A stretch of 64,000 nucleotides of DNA, taken from assembly GCF_002197845.1 (NCBI RefSeq), contig NZ_NIDE01000009.1, positions 310,001 to 374,000 of the forward strand, read 5' to 3'. The stretch comes from Fimbriiglobus ruber (lineage in GTDB: Bacteria > Planctomycetota > Planctomycetia > Gemmatales > Gemmataceae). A program made the position numbers and the translations under genes. Below the pieces are notes generated by a model that had not been told where the DNA came from, did no database searches, and saw only the letters and a program-made list of their open reading frames with translations. Below are positions 26,003 through 36,648 of this stretch, piece after piece (within the stretch, counting starts at the first letter, position 1; every line of letters begins with the position of its first letter).

Positions 26003-26287
26003 ATGACCATCCGTTCCCGCCTCGCCCGCATCGAGCAGTCGGCCCGCGACCGACCGCCGGCCGACGTCCTGCACATCATCTCGGTGGTGCGGACCGACCA
26101 GGACCCCGACCGCCGACCACCCGGCGTGTACCACTATCCGAGCCGCACGTCCGTCGACCTCGTCCACGACGGACCCGAACCCGATCCCGTCGCCCTCCGT
26201 ACCCTCACCGACCGCCTCGCCCCGTGGGGGCTCGTCATCACGTGCGACGCGGGCGAACCGATTTCGGAAATTCTGCCGGATTCGTGA
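26003..26287 (+). CDS. Small protein with MTIRSRLARIEQ N-terminus
   Basis: 94 residues. The N-terminus (MTIRSRLARIEQSARDR) shares the pattern M-x-x-R-x-R-[LV]-x-R-[LI]-E with three other small proteins here (27983, 28654, 36649), which suggests a common leader helix. The remainder (DVLHIISVVRTDQDP, then VTCDAGEPISEILPDS-like end) shows no known domain. The gene precedes the ParB-methyltransferase by 73 bases on the same strand. Confidence 0.6.
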   Translation: MTIRSRLARIEQSARDRPPADVLHIISVVRTDQDPDRRPPGVYHYPSRTSVDLVHDGPEPDPVALRTLTDRLAPWGLVITCDAGEPISEILPDS

Positions 26288-26360
26288 GGCAGGTGAGGGC
26301 CGGACGGCAAACTTAACAGGTAGGGGGACATTGCGACGAGTTTGTACACCGGGAGATGCG

Positions 26361-27542
26361 ATGGACGTTCAGATGCGGCCGGTCGGTTCGATCACCCCGT
26401 ACCCCGGCAACCCGCGGGACAACGCCGCGGCCGTCGACGCCGTGGCCGCCTCGATCCGCGAGTTCGGGTTCCGCCAGCCGATCGTGGTCGATGCCGCCAG
26501 CGTGATCGTGGTCGGCCACACCCGGTACCAGGCGGCCGTCCGGCTCGGCATGGTCGAGGTCCCCGTCCACGTGGCCGACCTAACCCCGGCCCAGGCCAAG
26601 GCGTACCGGCTGGCCGACAACCAGACGGCCACCCTCGCCACCTGGGACGAAGCCCTCCTGCCGAAGGAACTGGCCGACCTCCAGGCCCTCGACTTCGACC
26701 TCACCCTGACCGGGTTCTCGGCCGACGATCTGGCCCGCCTGCTCGCCGACCCGCCGGGCGAACCCCAGGCCGACCCCGACGACGTCCCCGAACCGCCGGC
26801 CGAGCCCGTCACCCGGCCCGGCGACGTGTGGGCCCTCGGCCGCCACCGCCTCGTCTGCGGGGACAGCACCGACCCCGCCGTCATCGCCACCGCCCTCAAC
26901 GGCACCGCGGCCAACCTGCTGTTGACCGACCCTCCGTACAACGTGGCCTACCAGGGCAAGACGGCCGAGCGGCTGACGATCGCCAACGACGCAATGGGCG
27001 AATCCGCATACCACCAATTCCTCACGTCCGCCCTCGGGGCCGCCGTGACCCACCTTCGCCCAGGCGGGGCGTTCTACGTCTGGCATGCCGACCTGCACGG
27101 CCTGACCGTCCGGGCCGCCTGTGGGGACGCCGGGCTGACCGTCCGCCAGTGCCTGGTGTGGGTCAAGCCGGGCCTCGTCCTCGGCCGCCAGGACTACCAC
27201 TGGCGGCGCGAGCCGTGCCTGTACGGCTGGGCCGACGGGGCCGCCCACACGTGGCTCGGGGACCGCTCCCAGACGACCGTCCTCGAGTTCGGTAAGCCGG
27301 CCAAGAACGCCGACCACCCGACCATGAAGCCGGTCGACCTGTTCGCGTATCTCATCGCCAACTCGTGCCCGGCGGGCGGGACCGTTCTCGACCCGTTCGG
27401 CGGGTCCGGAACCACCTTGATCGCGGCCGAGCAGACGGGACGAACGGCGTGCTTGATCGAACTCGACCCCGGCTACTGCGACGTGATCGTGGCTCGGTTC
27501 GAGGCCGTCACCGGCACCAAAGGCGTGCGCAATGCCGGGTAA
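26361..27542 (+). CDS. ParB-like nuclease domain / DNA adenine-or-cytosine-N4 methyltransferase fusion
   Basis: 393 residues from ATG 26361, preceded by GGGAG; an in-frame upstream start at 26331 is less likely. Residues 1-100 form a ParB-like domain (ITPYPGNPRDN, FGFRQPIVVD, VVGHTRYQAA). The rest is an amino-methyltransferase with catalytic DPPY (about 190-193, LLLTDPPYNVAYQ) before the AdoMet-binding FxGxG (about 346-350, VLDPFGGSGTTL), the order of beta-class N6-adenine/N4-cytosine enzymes. Such ParB-MTases are common in phages and integrated elements, where they protect element DNA. No cognate endonuclease lies nearby. Confidence 0.92.
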   Translation: MDVQMRPVGSITPYPGNPRDNAAAVDAVAASIREFGFRQPIVVDAASVIVVGHTRYQAAVRLGMVEVPVHVADLTPAQAKAYRLADNQTATLATWDEALLPKELADLQALDFDLTLTGFSADDLARLLADPPGEPQADPDDVPEPPAEPVTRPGDVWALGRHRLVCGDSTDPAVIATALNGTAANLLLTDPPYNVAYQGKTAERLTIANDAMGESAYHQFLTSALGAAVTHLRPGGAFYVWHADLHGLTVRAACGDAGLTVRQCLVWVKPGLVLGRQDYHWRREPCLYGWADGAAHTWLGDRSQTTVLEFGKPAKNADHPTMKPVDLFAYLIANSCPAGGTVLDPFGGSGTTLIAAEQTGRTACLIELDPGYCDVIVARFEAVTGTKGVRNAG

Positions 27543-27600
27543 ACCTGACGGTCGGCGGGCAGAGTCTGACGATCGACAGAATCGAGGAGGGGATCGGATG

Positions 27601-27980
27601 GGAAAGGCGCTGCGGAAGAAGAACCAGGACGGGCTGTTGATCGCCCTGGCGTGCGGGGCGACGGTCGAGGGGCGGCCCGCCAGTGCGGGGTCCACGAGCG
27701 GACCGTGTACCGGCGGCTGGAGGAGCCCGACTTCAAGCGGGAGTTACAGCGGGTGCGCGCCGACATGTTGGCCCGGGCGGCCGGGATGCTCACCGCGGCC
27801 GGGCTGGAGTCGGTTCGGACGCTCCTGGAGTTGCTCAAGCCGACCGGCCCGGCGGCCATCCGACTGGGGACGGCGCGGGCGATCCTGGAAATCGGGCTGC
27901 GGGTCCGCGAGGTGGTCGACCTGGAGACGCGGATCGCCGACCTGGAGCAAAAGTTCGGGCTGACCGAAGGTGAGCAGTAA
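27601..27980 (+). pseudogene. Terminase-small-subunit-like HTH gene with frameshift
   Basis: Frame 1 reads MGKALRKKNQDGLLIALACG then ATVE. One base later the true frame continues RQCGVHERTVYRRLEEPDFK and ends LEQKFGLTEGEQ. Together they form a helix-turn-helix (ALACGATVE..A..RQCGVHERTVYRRL) plus a C-terminal coiled coil, about 125 residues. This is the layout of phage terminase small subunits and related plasmid HTH proteins. The offset lies in a GGGGCGG run near 27666. The gene is followed 2 bases later by the next start codon. No large terminase gene is present. Confidence 0.65.
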
Positions 27981-27982
27981 CG

Positions 27983-28207
27983 ATGGGCGTGCGGACGCGG
28001 GTGACGCGGTTGGAGCGGGACGCGGCGGGTCGGGCGGAGAACGCGCCGGTGAAGCCGGTCGTGTTCGTGCGGCTCCCGTACAACGGCCGCGGGCCGCCCC
28101 TCCCCGGGGAGTACCTCAGCCTAGACGGCCGGGTGCTAACAGTCATCTACGAGTCGGTGGTGACGGACCGGAGCGACATTGAGGACTGGATCCCGCAGCG
28201 CGGATGA
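27983..28207 (+). CDS. Small protein with MGVRTRVTRLERD N-terminus
   Basis: 74 residues. The first 12 follow the M-x-x-R-x-R-V-x-R-L-E pattern also seen at 26003, 28654 and 36649. The rest contains VFVRLPYNGRGPPLPGEYLS and ends SDIEDWIPQRG. It starts 2 bases after the terminase-like gene and overlaps the zinc-binding gene by 4 bases (ATGA at 28204), so the three form one operon. Confidence 0.6.
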   Translation: MGVRTRVTRLERDAAGRAENAPVKPVVFVRLPYNGRGPPLPGEYLSLDGRVLTVIYESVVTDRSDIEDWIPQRG

Positions 28208-28566
28208 TCAGCACGAGGGTATGGGAGATGCGGGCGGCCGGTCGGTTCGAGAAGTTGCTCCGGGTCTATTCGCGGGCGGCCTGCCCGGAGTGTTCCCGGC
28301 CGCTCCGCGGGCACGACGATCCAGCCCCCGAGTGGGATCCGCCGGCCGCCTTCCACCGCGACGTGGTGCCTCTCCTCGAAGGAATCCTCAAGCGCTGTCC
28401 CGAGCCCCCGGACCCGTGCCCAGGGTGCCAGCGACCCGCCGAACCGGACGGGTGGAACTTCGCGATCAAGTACGCGACGCCCGAGGAGTTGGGGAGGCTG
28501 GAGCGGGCGTTCAAGCGGTACATGCCGGCGTACGTGTACTTCGACAAGGGGAAATGGCGGCGGTGA
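28204..28566 (+). CDS. Small CxxC protein (possible zinc binder), intact copy
   Basis: 120 residues. Two Cys pairs, CPECSRPLRGHDD and CPGCQRPAEPDGW, separated by about 40 residues, could bind one zinc ion. A conserved EWDPP and a C-terminal IKYATPEELGRLERAFKRYM follow. Diverged or broken copies are at 37232-37592 and 45394-49595, with tails at 36330-36413 and 36505-36563. The function is unknown. The ATGA overlap ties it to the preceding gene. Confidence 0.7.
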   Translation: MISTRVWEMRAAGRFEKLLRVYSRAACPECSRPLRGHDDPAPEWDPPAAFHRDVVPLLEGILKRCPEPPDPCPGCQRPAEPDGWNFAIKYATPEELGRLERAFKRYMPAYVYFDKGKWRR

Positions 28567-28653
28567 GGCGGTGCCCCGCCGCCGCCCACAATTCAGTTAG
28601 CCGCTTCCCTTTCGCGCGGCTCACGGTCGCCTCACCCGATCCCGGTTCCCACT

Positions 28654-29073
28654 GTGAAGTTCACCTCCCGCCTCGTTCGTCTCGAGGACACCGCCCGCTG
28701 CCTGCTCCCACCACCGCCCATACGCGGCCCGAGATGCGACGAGGAATGGCTGGCCGCGTTCGAGCAGTGGGGAGCCGCCGGGCATTTCGCCCACGAGCCT
28801 GATTTTCCGGTGGCCCTTTCCTTGTTCCGCAATGCGATTGCTTCCGCCAAGTCCCAGTTTGACCCGCCGTGGGAGCCGCCTGCGGACTTCATGTCCGACC
28901 ACCGCCACCCGCACATCCGACTTGAGTGCTGGCGGGCGAACTTCTCCGAGGTACGGGCGGCTTATCCGTGGCGGACGGAATACCGCCCCCTCCCCCTGAA
29001 AAGCATCAACACTCCTGCGCGTTTTTCTGAACATGCCCCCATGGTTTCCCCCCGCGTGTTCCAGACTTTCTGA
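28654..29073 (+). pseudogene. Truncated copy of the MKxTSRLVRLED protein
   Basis: From a GTG start (MKFTSRLVRLEDTA) to about 28960 it is nearly identical to the gene at 36649 (WLAAFEQWGAAGHFAHEPDF, SAKSQFDPPWEPPADFMSDH, RLECWRANF). After RAAYPW the sequence diverges and the remaining 35 residues look like readthrough. The 36649 copy continues 130 residues further with sensible protein sequence, so this copy is 3' truncated. Confidence 0.65.
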
Positions 29074-29315
29074 ACGGCATACGGGTATCCGGATCAAGGA
29101 CGCAACCCTTTTTGCATTTTTGCCAAATAATATGTGTGGCTCCCTGTGCGATCGACGATTGTTCGTGGGCAAAATTTTGTTCTCCGTAACCCATCTCAAC
29201 CAACACCATCGACAGTCACCGTTCAGTGACAACGTGCGCCGTCCAGCTTTCGCGCAGTCTTCGCCCGTCGACTTCTGCCGACCTGCCGACGGGCATTAAA
29301 GCGGTTTCTGAGGTT

Positions 29316-29738
29316 TCACTTCATGTCGAAGACGAACAATTCATTACTCCCTGCCTTGACCGTAGCCACGAACCCGCTCGTTTTGGGTTGGCGGTATTTC
29401 GGTGGGATGTTCGGGCAATCCGGCTCTGCCGTGGTCGTCCGGGCGATCACCGATCCCGGGGTCGTCTTGCTCGCCCGCGGCGGACGGATCGCGACGGCGT
29501 ACGCGCCCGGCGGCAACCCCTTTCCGCCCGCGGACGCGAGCGTGAAAGTGCCGTCTGGTCCGAGGTCGGCGACGTACGCCACGCCTTGGGCGTCGTCGGA
29601 AAAGGTGACCGACCCTTCCGCGACGGCCGTGCCTCGGTACGTCACCCGCCCGACGGCCGCGCCGACTGGGGGCCGGGCGTCCCGACACCCGCACGCCAAC
29701 ACGAGACACACGACCGCCGCCGCACCGTATCCCTTCAT
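29316..29738 (-). CDS. Secreted lipoprotein, transthyretin-like/carboxypeptidase-regulatory fold
   Basis: 140 residues. A lipobox is visible (VVCLVLACGCRDA, lipid-carrying Cys about residue 18). The mature part (VGRVTYRGTAVAEGSVTFSD, GPDGTFTLASAGGKGLPPG, YAVAIRPP) is the short Ig-like domain of planctomycete lipoproteins that often follow DUF1559 genes. It is the last gene of a three-gene unit with the two DUF1559 genes upstream. It probably sits on the periplasmic face of a membrane. Confidence 0.85.
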   Translation of the reverse strand: MKGYGAAAVVCLVLACGCRDARPPVGAAVGRVTYRGTAVAEGSVTFSDDAQGVAYVADLGPDGTFTLASAGGKGLPPGAYAVAIRPPRASKTTPGSVIARTTTAEPDCPNIPPKYRQPKTSGFVATVKAGSNELFVFDMK

Positions 29739-29780
29739 GGTCCTCTCCTCATGTTCGGAGTCAAAGGCCGTTGCGGTCGG

Positions 29781-30788
29781 TTAGAAATCCGGAAGGACTT
29801 GCCCGTCGGCCCGGTCGGCGAGGAGTTTCAGCGTCTGGACCGGGATGCTGGCCGCCAGCGAGCGGACGGAACCGTCCGCGAAAACCACGTTCACCGCGCC
29901 GCCGGTGTGGGCGGACTGGAGCGGGCTGTTTCCGCCGTAGTTGCCGGGGCTGGAGGTATTGGCCAGTGTGCCATCTTTGCTGATCTGGTAGCGAACCGTG
30001 GTCATGTTGAAGATGCGGGTCTCGCCCGACGGCCAGCTCGTCGTGATGCTCATCGTGAACCCGAGATCGCTCGCACTGCGGCAGTCACCTTTGGAGCCGT
30101 CGGCCATCACGCAGTAGTCGGACTGCTCGCCCACGGCGATCGTGTTCGAGGTGCCGTCCGTCACCTGGAGGACGTTGACCGGCGTCTTCGGTGGCAGCAC
30201 GCCGCCGGTCGACACGAGGCCGGCGTAATACGGGCCGAAGTTCAAATCCATCACGGACGGATCGTTGACGCTGCCGGTGATCGCCACGTAATCGGAGACG
30301 AAGACCTGAGTCGACCCGGAGGTGATGAACGGCGGGAACGGGCTCGACGGGCACTTCCCCAACTTCATGGAGAAGCCGTTCATGAGCCCCCGGTTGTAGA
30401 CGTTTGCGGCCGGGTCGCCCTCGTCGATGAAGCCGGTCGACTGGTACTGCGTGCCGCTGTCTTGGCCGGTCTTGTCGTACTTCCGGTACAGGGCGTCCTG
30501 TTCCAGGTACGGGAACAGCAACACCCACCACGACGAGCCGTAATAAGTCCCCGTCGGGCACCCGATTCCGCCGGCCGGGAACGTCCCCATGGCGGAGTGG
30601 TAGTTGTGGAGCGCGAGGCCGATCTGCTTCAGGTTGTTTTGACAGGTAGAGCGGGCGGCGGCCTCCCGGACCTTTTGCACGGCGGGCAGGAGCAACCCGA
30701 TCAGGATCGCAATGATGGCGATCACCACCAATAACTCGATCAGCGTGAAGCCGACCCGGGCGGGGGCTTGCCGAGATAACAATCGCAT
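29781..30788 (-). CDS. DUF1559 pseudopilin-like protein
   Basis: 335 residues. The start at 30788 is chosen because AGGAGG lies just upstream and [20 protein letters not shown] then begins with a typical type IV prepilin signal: the G-F-T-L-I-E-L cleavage motif and the hydrophobic stretch [18 protein letters not shown]. The DUF1559 body ([30 protein letters not shown] near the end) is hugely expanded in planctomycetes. It is probably exported by a type II/IV-pilus-like system to the cell envelope. Confidence 0.92.
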   Translation of the reverse strand: MRLLSRQAPARVGFTLIELLVVIAIIAILIGLLLPAVQKVREAAARSTCQNNLKQIGLALHNYHSAMGTFPAGGIGCPTGTYYGSSWWVLLFPYLEQDALYRKYDKTGQDSGTQYQSTGFIDEGDPAANVYNRGLMNGFSMKLGKCPSSPFPPFITSGSTQVFVSDYVAITGSVNDPSVMDLNFGPYYAGLVSTGGVLPPKTPVNVLQVTDGTSNTIAVGEQSDYCVMADGSKGDCRSASDLGFTMSITTSWPSGETRIFNMTTVRYQISKDGTLANTSSPGNYGGNSPLQSAHTGGAVNVVFADGSVRSLAASIPVQTLKLLADRADGQVLPDF

Positions 30789-30894
30789 AAGAAACCAACC
30801 TCCTGACCTAAAAACAAAAATCTCATGACCCGAGGACCGCTTCCTCGGGCACGACAAAAATTCGAAGGTCGGAGAGGTTTTGCGGCGTGGGCGG

Positions 30895-31833
30895 TTAGAA
30901 GTTACCGCTCGGGAGGTCGCCCTGGCTCGGGGTACAGAGCGGCCACCAGGTGTTGGCCGGGTCGATCGAACTGGTCAGGTTCTTGACGCTCCCGTCGCTC
31001 ATGCCGACCAGAATCACGCCGGTGTGCGGGGTGGACGCCTTCCCGGGGTCGCCCGTCCCGGGCTTCGGCTGGACCTGGAACAGGGACGACGCGCCGACGT
31101 AGCCCGTACTCGAAGACATCCCGGTGCTGTAGTTCGTTAACCCGTTGGCACTGCCGTAGGCGAAGGTCGGGCCGTAGCTGTTGTTCCAGCCGCCGTGGGC
31201 CCAGAGGCACCAGCTCCCATTCAACTGGGTCGTCTTCTCCGCGAACATGATGGTGTTCGAGGTTCCGTCCGAGAAGGTCGAGGCGATGTTCGGGCTGCCG
31301 TTCGCGTTGCCCGGGGCGGTGTCTCCGGCCGACGGGTTACCGAACACTTGAAAGTTCGACGCGTAGCAACTGGACGCCCAGTCCCCCTGGCCGAGGCCGG
31401 TGCCGTAACCCGTATCCGATGGGCAGGCGAATGTTTTGAGGACGGCCCGGTGCCCGATGTTCGTCCCGGCGGTCTGGAGGTTGGCCAGGGGCGTACCGAA
31501 CGTGGTTGCCACGGCTTGCTGTTCGATGAACGGGAGGAGGGAGACGAAGACCTGATACGTGGCCGTCGCACCGGAACCGGGATTGGAGTAGTCCAGGAAG
31601 TACGCCGGCAGGCGGTTGTACGTGCTCTGGTAGTTGTGGGCGGCGATCGCGAGTTGCTTCAGGTTGTTCGAGCATGTCGACCGGGCGGCCGCCTCGCGGA
31701 CCTTTTGCACCGCCGGTAAGAGCAGGCCGATCAAAATCGCGATAATCGCGATCACCACCAGCAACTCGATCAGCGTGAAGCCAGTGCGGACGGGCGTTTG
31801 CGGCCTGGGAGACGTAACTTCCATAACAGACAT
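30895..31833 (-). CDS. DUF1559 pseudopilin-like protein
   Basis: 312 residues from ATG 31833 ([20 protein letters not shown]); GCGAGGA upstream acts as ribosome binding site. The prepilin motif [20 protein letters not shown] is followed by the DUF1559 signature [41 protein letters not shown] and the C-terminal [10 protein letters not shown]. It lies 107 bases upstream of the second DUF1559 gene on the same strand and shares its export mode. The N-terminal helices are nearly the same, the bodies only moderately similar. Confidence 0.92.
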   Translation of the reverse strand: MSVMEVTSPRPQTPVRTGFTLIELLVVIAIIAILIGLLLPAVQKVREAAARSTCSNNLKQLAIAAHNYQSTYNRLPAYFLDYSNPGSGATATYQVFVSLLPFIEQQAVATTFGTPLANLQTAGTNIGHRAVLKTFACPSDTGYGTGLGQGDWASSCYASNFQVFGNPSAGDTAPGNANGSPNIASTFSDGTSNTIMFAEKTTQLNGSWCLWAHGGWNNSYGPTFAYGSANGLTNYSTGMSSSTGYVGASSLFQVQPKPGTGDPGKASTPHTGVILVGMSDGSVKNLTSSIDPANTWWPLCTPSQGDLPSGNF

Positions 31834-32027
31834 CACTTGTCCTCGCGGCGAAGAATGGAGCATGATTCGGAGCGGTCTGCCGCTCACCAGTACCTATCCG
31901 GCCGCCGCCGCGAACGAACGGGGGGAGGACGAATTTTTTTTCTGTCGCGTGATGTGGTGGTGGGATGTGGTCGGGCCCGATGCTCTACGGGCTACTGGAA
32001 ACGTGATCGAAACGAGACCGCCCGCCG

Positions 32028-35000
32028 TCACCTACCGTCAGCCGGGTCTACTCGGCGGGCGTCCCAGAGGTTCATGGTGCCGTCCCAGTTGGTGGAGAGC
32101 ATCCATTGGCCGTCCGGGCTAAACGCCACCCGCGCGTCTGAGGCCGGGTCTTCGCCCAAGTTCCCGACTAGGCCCGGTAGCCGCATGATCGGGCTGCCGT
32201 CGGCCGCGTCGTGCAGGCTCACCACGCAGTCGTACCCGATCAGCGCGAATCGATCACCACCCGGGGTAAAAGTGATCCGCGTCGGCGACCTGCACCCGGG
32301 CGGCGGTAAAGGACTTGCCAGGTGTCCGTGGAGATGGCGCACACGTGCGTTTCCGACCAGCCAGCCGCTACGATCTGTCGTCCGTCCGGGCTGAAGGCGA
32401 GAGCCGTCACGGCGTGGGAGTATTCCGGCAGTTCGGCCACCCGCCGGCCACTGTCCATATCCCAGACCCGGAGCGCCGGGGTACCGTGCCGGATCGGTTG
32501 CCCGTCGGCGGCGAGGTAACGACCGTCCGGGCTGATCGCGACACAAGACGGCGACGTGCCGGTGACGGTCAGCGAGGTCCGCTCGCGGCCGGTGGAAGCG
32601 TCCCAGACTTTAAGTTCGCTTTCCGTTGCGTCGGCGGCCGCGTCCCAGCCGGCGGACGCGATCCACCGGCCGTCCGCACTGACGCCGATGGCCCGCACCG
32701 GTTGCGTGTGCCCGGTCAGCGACAACAACCCGCGGCCGGTGTCGGTATCCGCCACGTGGAGTACGTGCCGGTCGTCCCCGCCGATGTAAACCAGCCGCGT
32801 GCCGTCGCCGAGGAATTCCGTGAAGTTGAGCGGCCAGTACGTCGCGGTCACTCCGGCAACCGGTGGGACGGCGCGGGTCGGCGGCGCGGTCGGGGCGGTC
32901 CACGTGCGGACCTCCCCGCCGAGGCGGGCGGCCCGCGCCCGGCCGTCGGCCGTTAGGCAGACGGCGTTCACACGCGGGAGGTAACCGGGCGGGTCTCCCG
33001 GGGACGTGCCGAACGCCCACGTCTGCCCCCGCGGGTCGCGGGACACGTCCCACCGCAAGACCGTCCCGTCCTGTCCACCGGAATAGAGCCACCGGCCGTT
33101 CGGGCCGAACGCCAGGGCCCGCACCTTCCACTTGTGCCTCTTAAAACTTGTCGCTCGCGTCCGTTTTCGACGTTCCACAGCCGGATCGCCTGGTCCGCCC
33201 CGCCACTGGCGACCAGTTCTCGACCCGGGCTGAACGCCAGGGCGCTAACCAGTCCGGAGTGTCCCGCGAAGGAAAAGATCTCGCGGTCGGCGGGCTCGTC
33301 CGCACTCGGCGTAGACCGAGGGGCTCGCCGGGGTACCAGTCGGACGTCCCACGCGGCCCCGCCCCCGACGCAGGAACAGACCACCCGGTCGTCGTCAAGC
33401 GCGACCAGATCGGCGGTGAGTTCGGTGCCGGTCGGGACGACGACTTCGGCCCCCGTCCGCGGCTCCCAGGAGAGAATCGCGTTATCGGTCCGCAGTGCGT
33501 ACAACCGCGCGCCGTCCGGCGAGTACGCCAAGGCCGCCCGCAGCGGTCGTCGAAGTTCGGCCACGACTCGACCGGTTTGCGCGTCCCGCACGATGACGCA
33601 CCCCACGGACTCCGTACGCGCCTTCCAGACGTAGGCGACCTGCGCTCCGTCGGGGCGAAAATGGACGGCGTGAGCCGGTCCCGGTTCCTTCGCGGACCAC
33701 CGCTCGCGGCGGGTCGCGCGGTCGAACACGGTCACCTCGCCCGCCTCGGTCGTGGCGGCCAGGAGTTTGCCGGCCGGGTCGTAGGCCACGGACAGGGTTT
33801 CGGCGTCCCCGTGCCGCCAGTTCACCTTCCGACTTTGGGCGTCCCACACCACCAGCGAGCCGACCGGACCGTGCCGGCCGTCTCCACGCGTTAGGCCGGC
33901 CGGCGTGCCCGTGGCAGCCGCGACCTCGGTCCCGTCCGGGCTGACGGCGAGCCCGAGTACCCAGCCGTCTGCGCCAGTGAATTCGGATGCGCTGCCGTCG
34001 CACAGGCGGTTCAGGTAATACCACTCCCACCCCCGCGGGTCCGGCTGACCGACCCCCGGAACGCAGGCTTCCAGTTGTTCCCGCGCTGCCGCGATGTCGT
34101 TCGACTGCCACAACAGCGCCGCCTGGGAGACCCGGGTTCGGTAGAGGTTCGCCTCGGCGCGCTTCCGCTGTTGGGTCTCCGCCCCGGCCAACCGGACCGC
34201 CTCCTGCCAGTTCCAGACGACGCCCGCCAGCCCGGTCACCACCGAGAAAACGAGGACCGCCAGCAACCCCGTGACCAGCGGGTGCCGCCGGGCCCGCTTG
34301 ACCACGCGATCGACCGGGCCGAGCGGGCGAGCCAGGATCGGTCGGCCCGTGAGGTAGCGGTCGAGGTCGTCGGCCAATGCCGCGGCCGATGGGTACCGCC
34401 GGGCCGGGGATTTCTCCAGACATTTGAGGCAGATCGTCTGGAGGTCGCGGGGGACGCCCGGGCGCAACCGGGACGGCGGCAGCGGGTCGACGTGGCCGAC
34501 CTGCCAGAGTGTCTCGGCGGCGCTCGACCCGCGGAACGGCGGTTGCCCGGTCAGTGCCTCGTAGAGGATCGTCCCGAGGCCGTAAGTGTCGGTTGCGGGG
34601 CCGACCGCCCGACCGCCGACGACTTGCTCCGGGGCCATGTACCCCGGCGTGCCGAGGGCGTCTCCGGTCCGCGTCAGCCCGACCCTGTCGTCGACCAGCC
34701 TGGCCAGACCGAAGTCACTCAGTTTCGGCTCGTCGGACCGGCCACCGTCATCCACCCCGGTGAACAGGACGTTTGCCGGCTTCAGGTCGCGGTGAATCAA
34801 GCCGGAGTGGTGAACCACCTCGACCGCCTGGGCCAGCGTGCGGACCAGGGCGGCCGCAGCCGCGTGCGGCAGGGGACCGGCCCGCAGGCGGTCAGCGAGG
34901 GTGCCGCCAGCCATGAGTTCGAACGCGATGAACGGCCGGCCCTCGTGCAGACCGACTTCGTAAATCTGGAGGACGTTCGGGTGCCGGAGCCGCGCGAGGG

Positions 35001-35484
35001 CATCCGCTTCGTTCGCGAACCGTCGGGCCTCATGCGGGCCGACCGGGTATTCGCGGGGAAGCGTCTTCAGCGCGACCCTGCGGTCGAGCCCCAGCTGAAT
35101 CGCCTCGTAGACGATCCCCATGCCGCCGCGGCCCAGTTCCTTGACGACTCGATACCCGGCGACCACCCCGCTGTTCGCGACCACGCCGGGCTCGGTCGGT
35201 GTCGGGTCGACGTGCCGTAAGTGGTCGTGGAACGCGAGCTGGGAGCGGAGCGGTTCGCCTAGCGTCGGGAACCGGCCGACGAGTTCGGCGACCGTCGGGG
35301 CGTCGCCCTTTTCTTCGCGGAGAACGACCTCGAGCAGGATCAGGTCGAGAACAGCATCCGGGTCGTCATGCAAGAAAGGGAAGCGGATCAGGAAGTGTTC
35401 GACGGGCACGCGCTCGCCCTGGGCCCAGCGCGCGTTCATCTCCTGGCAGGCGGTTTCGAGCGGGCCGGTGGGGGGCGGGGTCAT
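32028..35484 (-). pseudogene. Ser/Thr kinase-WD40 repeat gene with two frameshifts
   Basis: The first frame (35484 to about 33140) has an N-terminal sensor region, a complete kinase domain (LGRGGMGIVYEA, VALKTLP, LIHRDLKPANVL, LSDFGLARL), a transmembrane helix (LVTGLLAVLVFSVVTGLAGV) and the first WD40 repeats. One missing base near 33139 shifts into a second frame at HKWKVRALAFGPNGRWLYSG. Another offset near 32290 moves to the third frame, TRITFTPGGDRFALIG, which ends WDARRVDPADGR. The full product would be about 1150 residues, normal for this class. The start overlaps the sigma gene stop (ATGA at 35481), and such sigma-kinase pairs act together in envelope signalling. Confidence 0.85.
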
Positions 35485-36086
35485 TGGCCGGCTTCGACGC
35501 CGGCGGCCATGCCGAACTCGTCGGCAATGCGGGCCTCGGCCCGACCGAGCTGCATTCGCCGGCCGTCCGGGCTACCGCCCATCGTTCCGGCGATTTCGTT
35601 CCAGCTCAGGCCGTCCGCCCGGCGGTCCGCGAGCGACCACTCTTCCGGGGTGAGCCGGGCCTTGGCGATTTCGAGCAGTTCGTGTTCGACGGCCTCTTCA
35701 ATCGGCGTCCCGCGGGACGCCGGTTCAGGGAAGTCGACCCCGCCCAGGACGTGCGTTTTGCGGATGTCCCGGCACCGGGCCTGGTTGTTCCGGGAGTGTT
35801 GGAGGAAGCGGTTCCGGGTCATGACGAGGAGCAGGTTGGTGAGGTGCGCGGGCCCGTCGAGTTCGACCCCCGGCAGCGCCCGGTCGAACAGCCGGGCCAT
35901 GACCGACTGGCAGATGTCCGCCGAATCGAAAATACGGTCCAGAGGCAAGCACCGGTGGCGGCGCAGTAGCGTGCGAACCTCCCGGCGAACGAGCGGCTCG
36001 AAGCGCCGAACGAGTTCGGTGGCCGCGTCGTTGTCCCCGCGGCGGGCCCGGTCGATCAGTTGCTGAAACGCGTCACTTTCGCTCAT
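35481..36086 (-). CDS. ECF-type RNA polymerase sigma factor
   Basis: 201 residues from MSESDAFQQLIDRARRGDND; an in-frame Met 6 codons upstream is also possible. Region 2 is seen in RIFDSADICQSVMARLFDRA. Region 4 follows as LTPEEWSLADRRADGLSWNE then IAGTMGGSPDGRRMQLGRAE. This is the planctomycete ECF group usually found beside a Ser/Thr kinase. It overlaps the kinase-WD40 gene by 4 bases, so the kinase probably controls it through phosphorylation or sequestration. Confidence 0.9.
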   Translation of the reverse strand: MSESDAFQQLIDRARRGDNDAATELVRRFEPLVRREVRTLLRRHRCLPLDRIFDSADICQSVMARLFDRALPGVELDGPAHLTNLLLVMTRNRFLQHSRNNQARCRDIRKTHVLGGVDFPEPASRGTPIEEAVEHELLEIAKARLTPEEWSLADRRADGLSWNEIAGTMGGSPDGRRMQLGRAEARIADEFGMAAGVEAGQ

Positions 36087-36104
36087 GAGATGCCCGCCCG
36101 TCAA

Positions 36105-36648
36105 AGTGGGTGGGAAATTCCGTAAACGACAAGCCGTGTCGTGGAGGCGGCGGAGAGGAGTCCGGCCGGTAGGTGAATAAAAGCATACGCTCGGATACTG
36201 TACTTTACAACAGATCTCGTTGAAACGTCCGGCGCTCCAACCGCGACGGCTTCAACAAGTGGCCGTGATCACGAATCGTCACCTTGGTCGAACCGATCCC
36301 GGACACGGACCAACTTGCGAATCCGCCACTTCAGCAACTTCAGACTGAACGCCATTGCCGAGTACGAACTTGAGGGCTTGCGGCGGGAACTCAAGCGGGT
36401 CATGACGAGCTAAGTGTTCTACGGAATTGATCGATGTAAATCGCTGAGACAATAGTCTTTCTTTTAAATCGCTACCCCAGAAGGAATGTTACGGATTCAG
36501 TTGGCGTTCAAGCGGTACATGCCGGCGTACGTGTATTTCGACAAGGGGAAGTGGCGGCGGTAAATCGCTGCCGCGGTGCCCACCGACTCACCACATTCCA
36601 TTCGACGTCACACGGCTTACGTTCCCCCACCCGAATTCGGTCCCTGCT
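36105..36648 (+). other. Region of decayed CxxC-gene tails
   Basis: No intact gene. On the plus strand, 36330-36413 reads RLNAIAEYELEGLRRELKRV then MTS and stop, like the tail of the CxxC family (HELEALQRALKRVMPA). 36505-36563 reads AFKRYMPAYVYFDKGKWRR and stop, identical to the end of the 28204 gene. These mark at least two further duplications. The first 200 bases are AT-rich and hold the likely promoter of the sigma gene. Confidence 0.6.
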
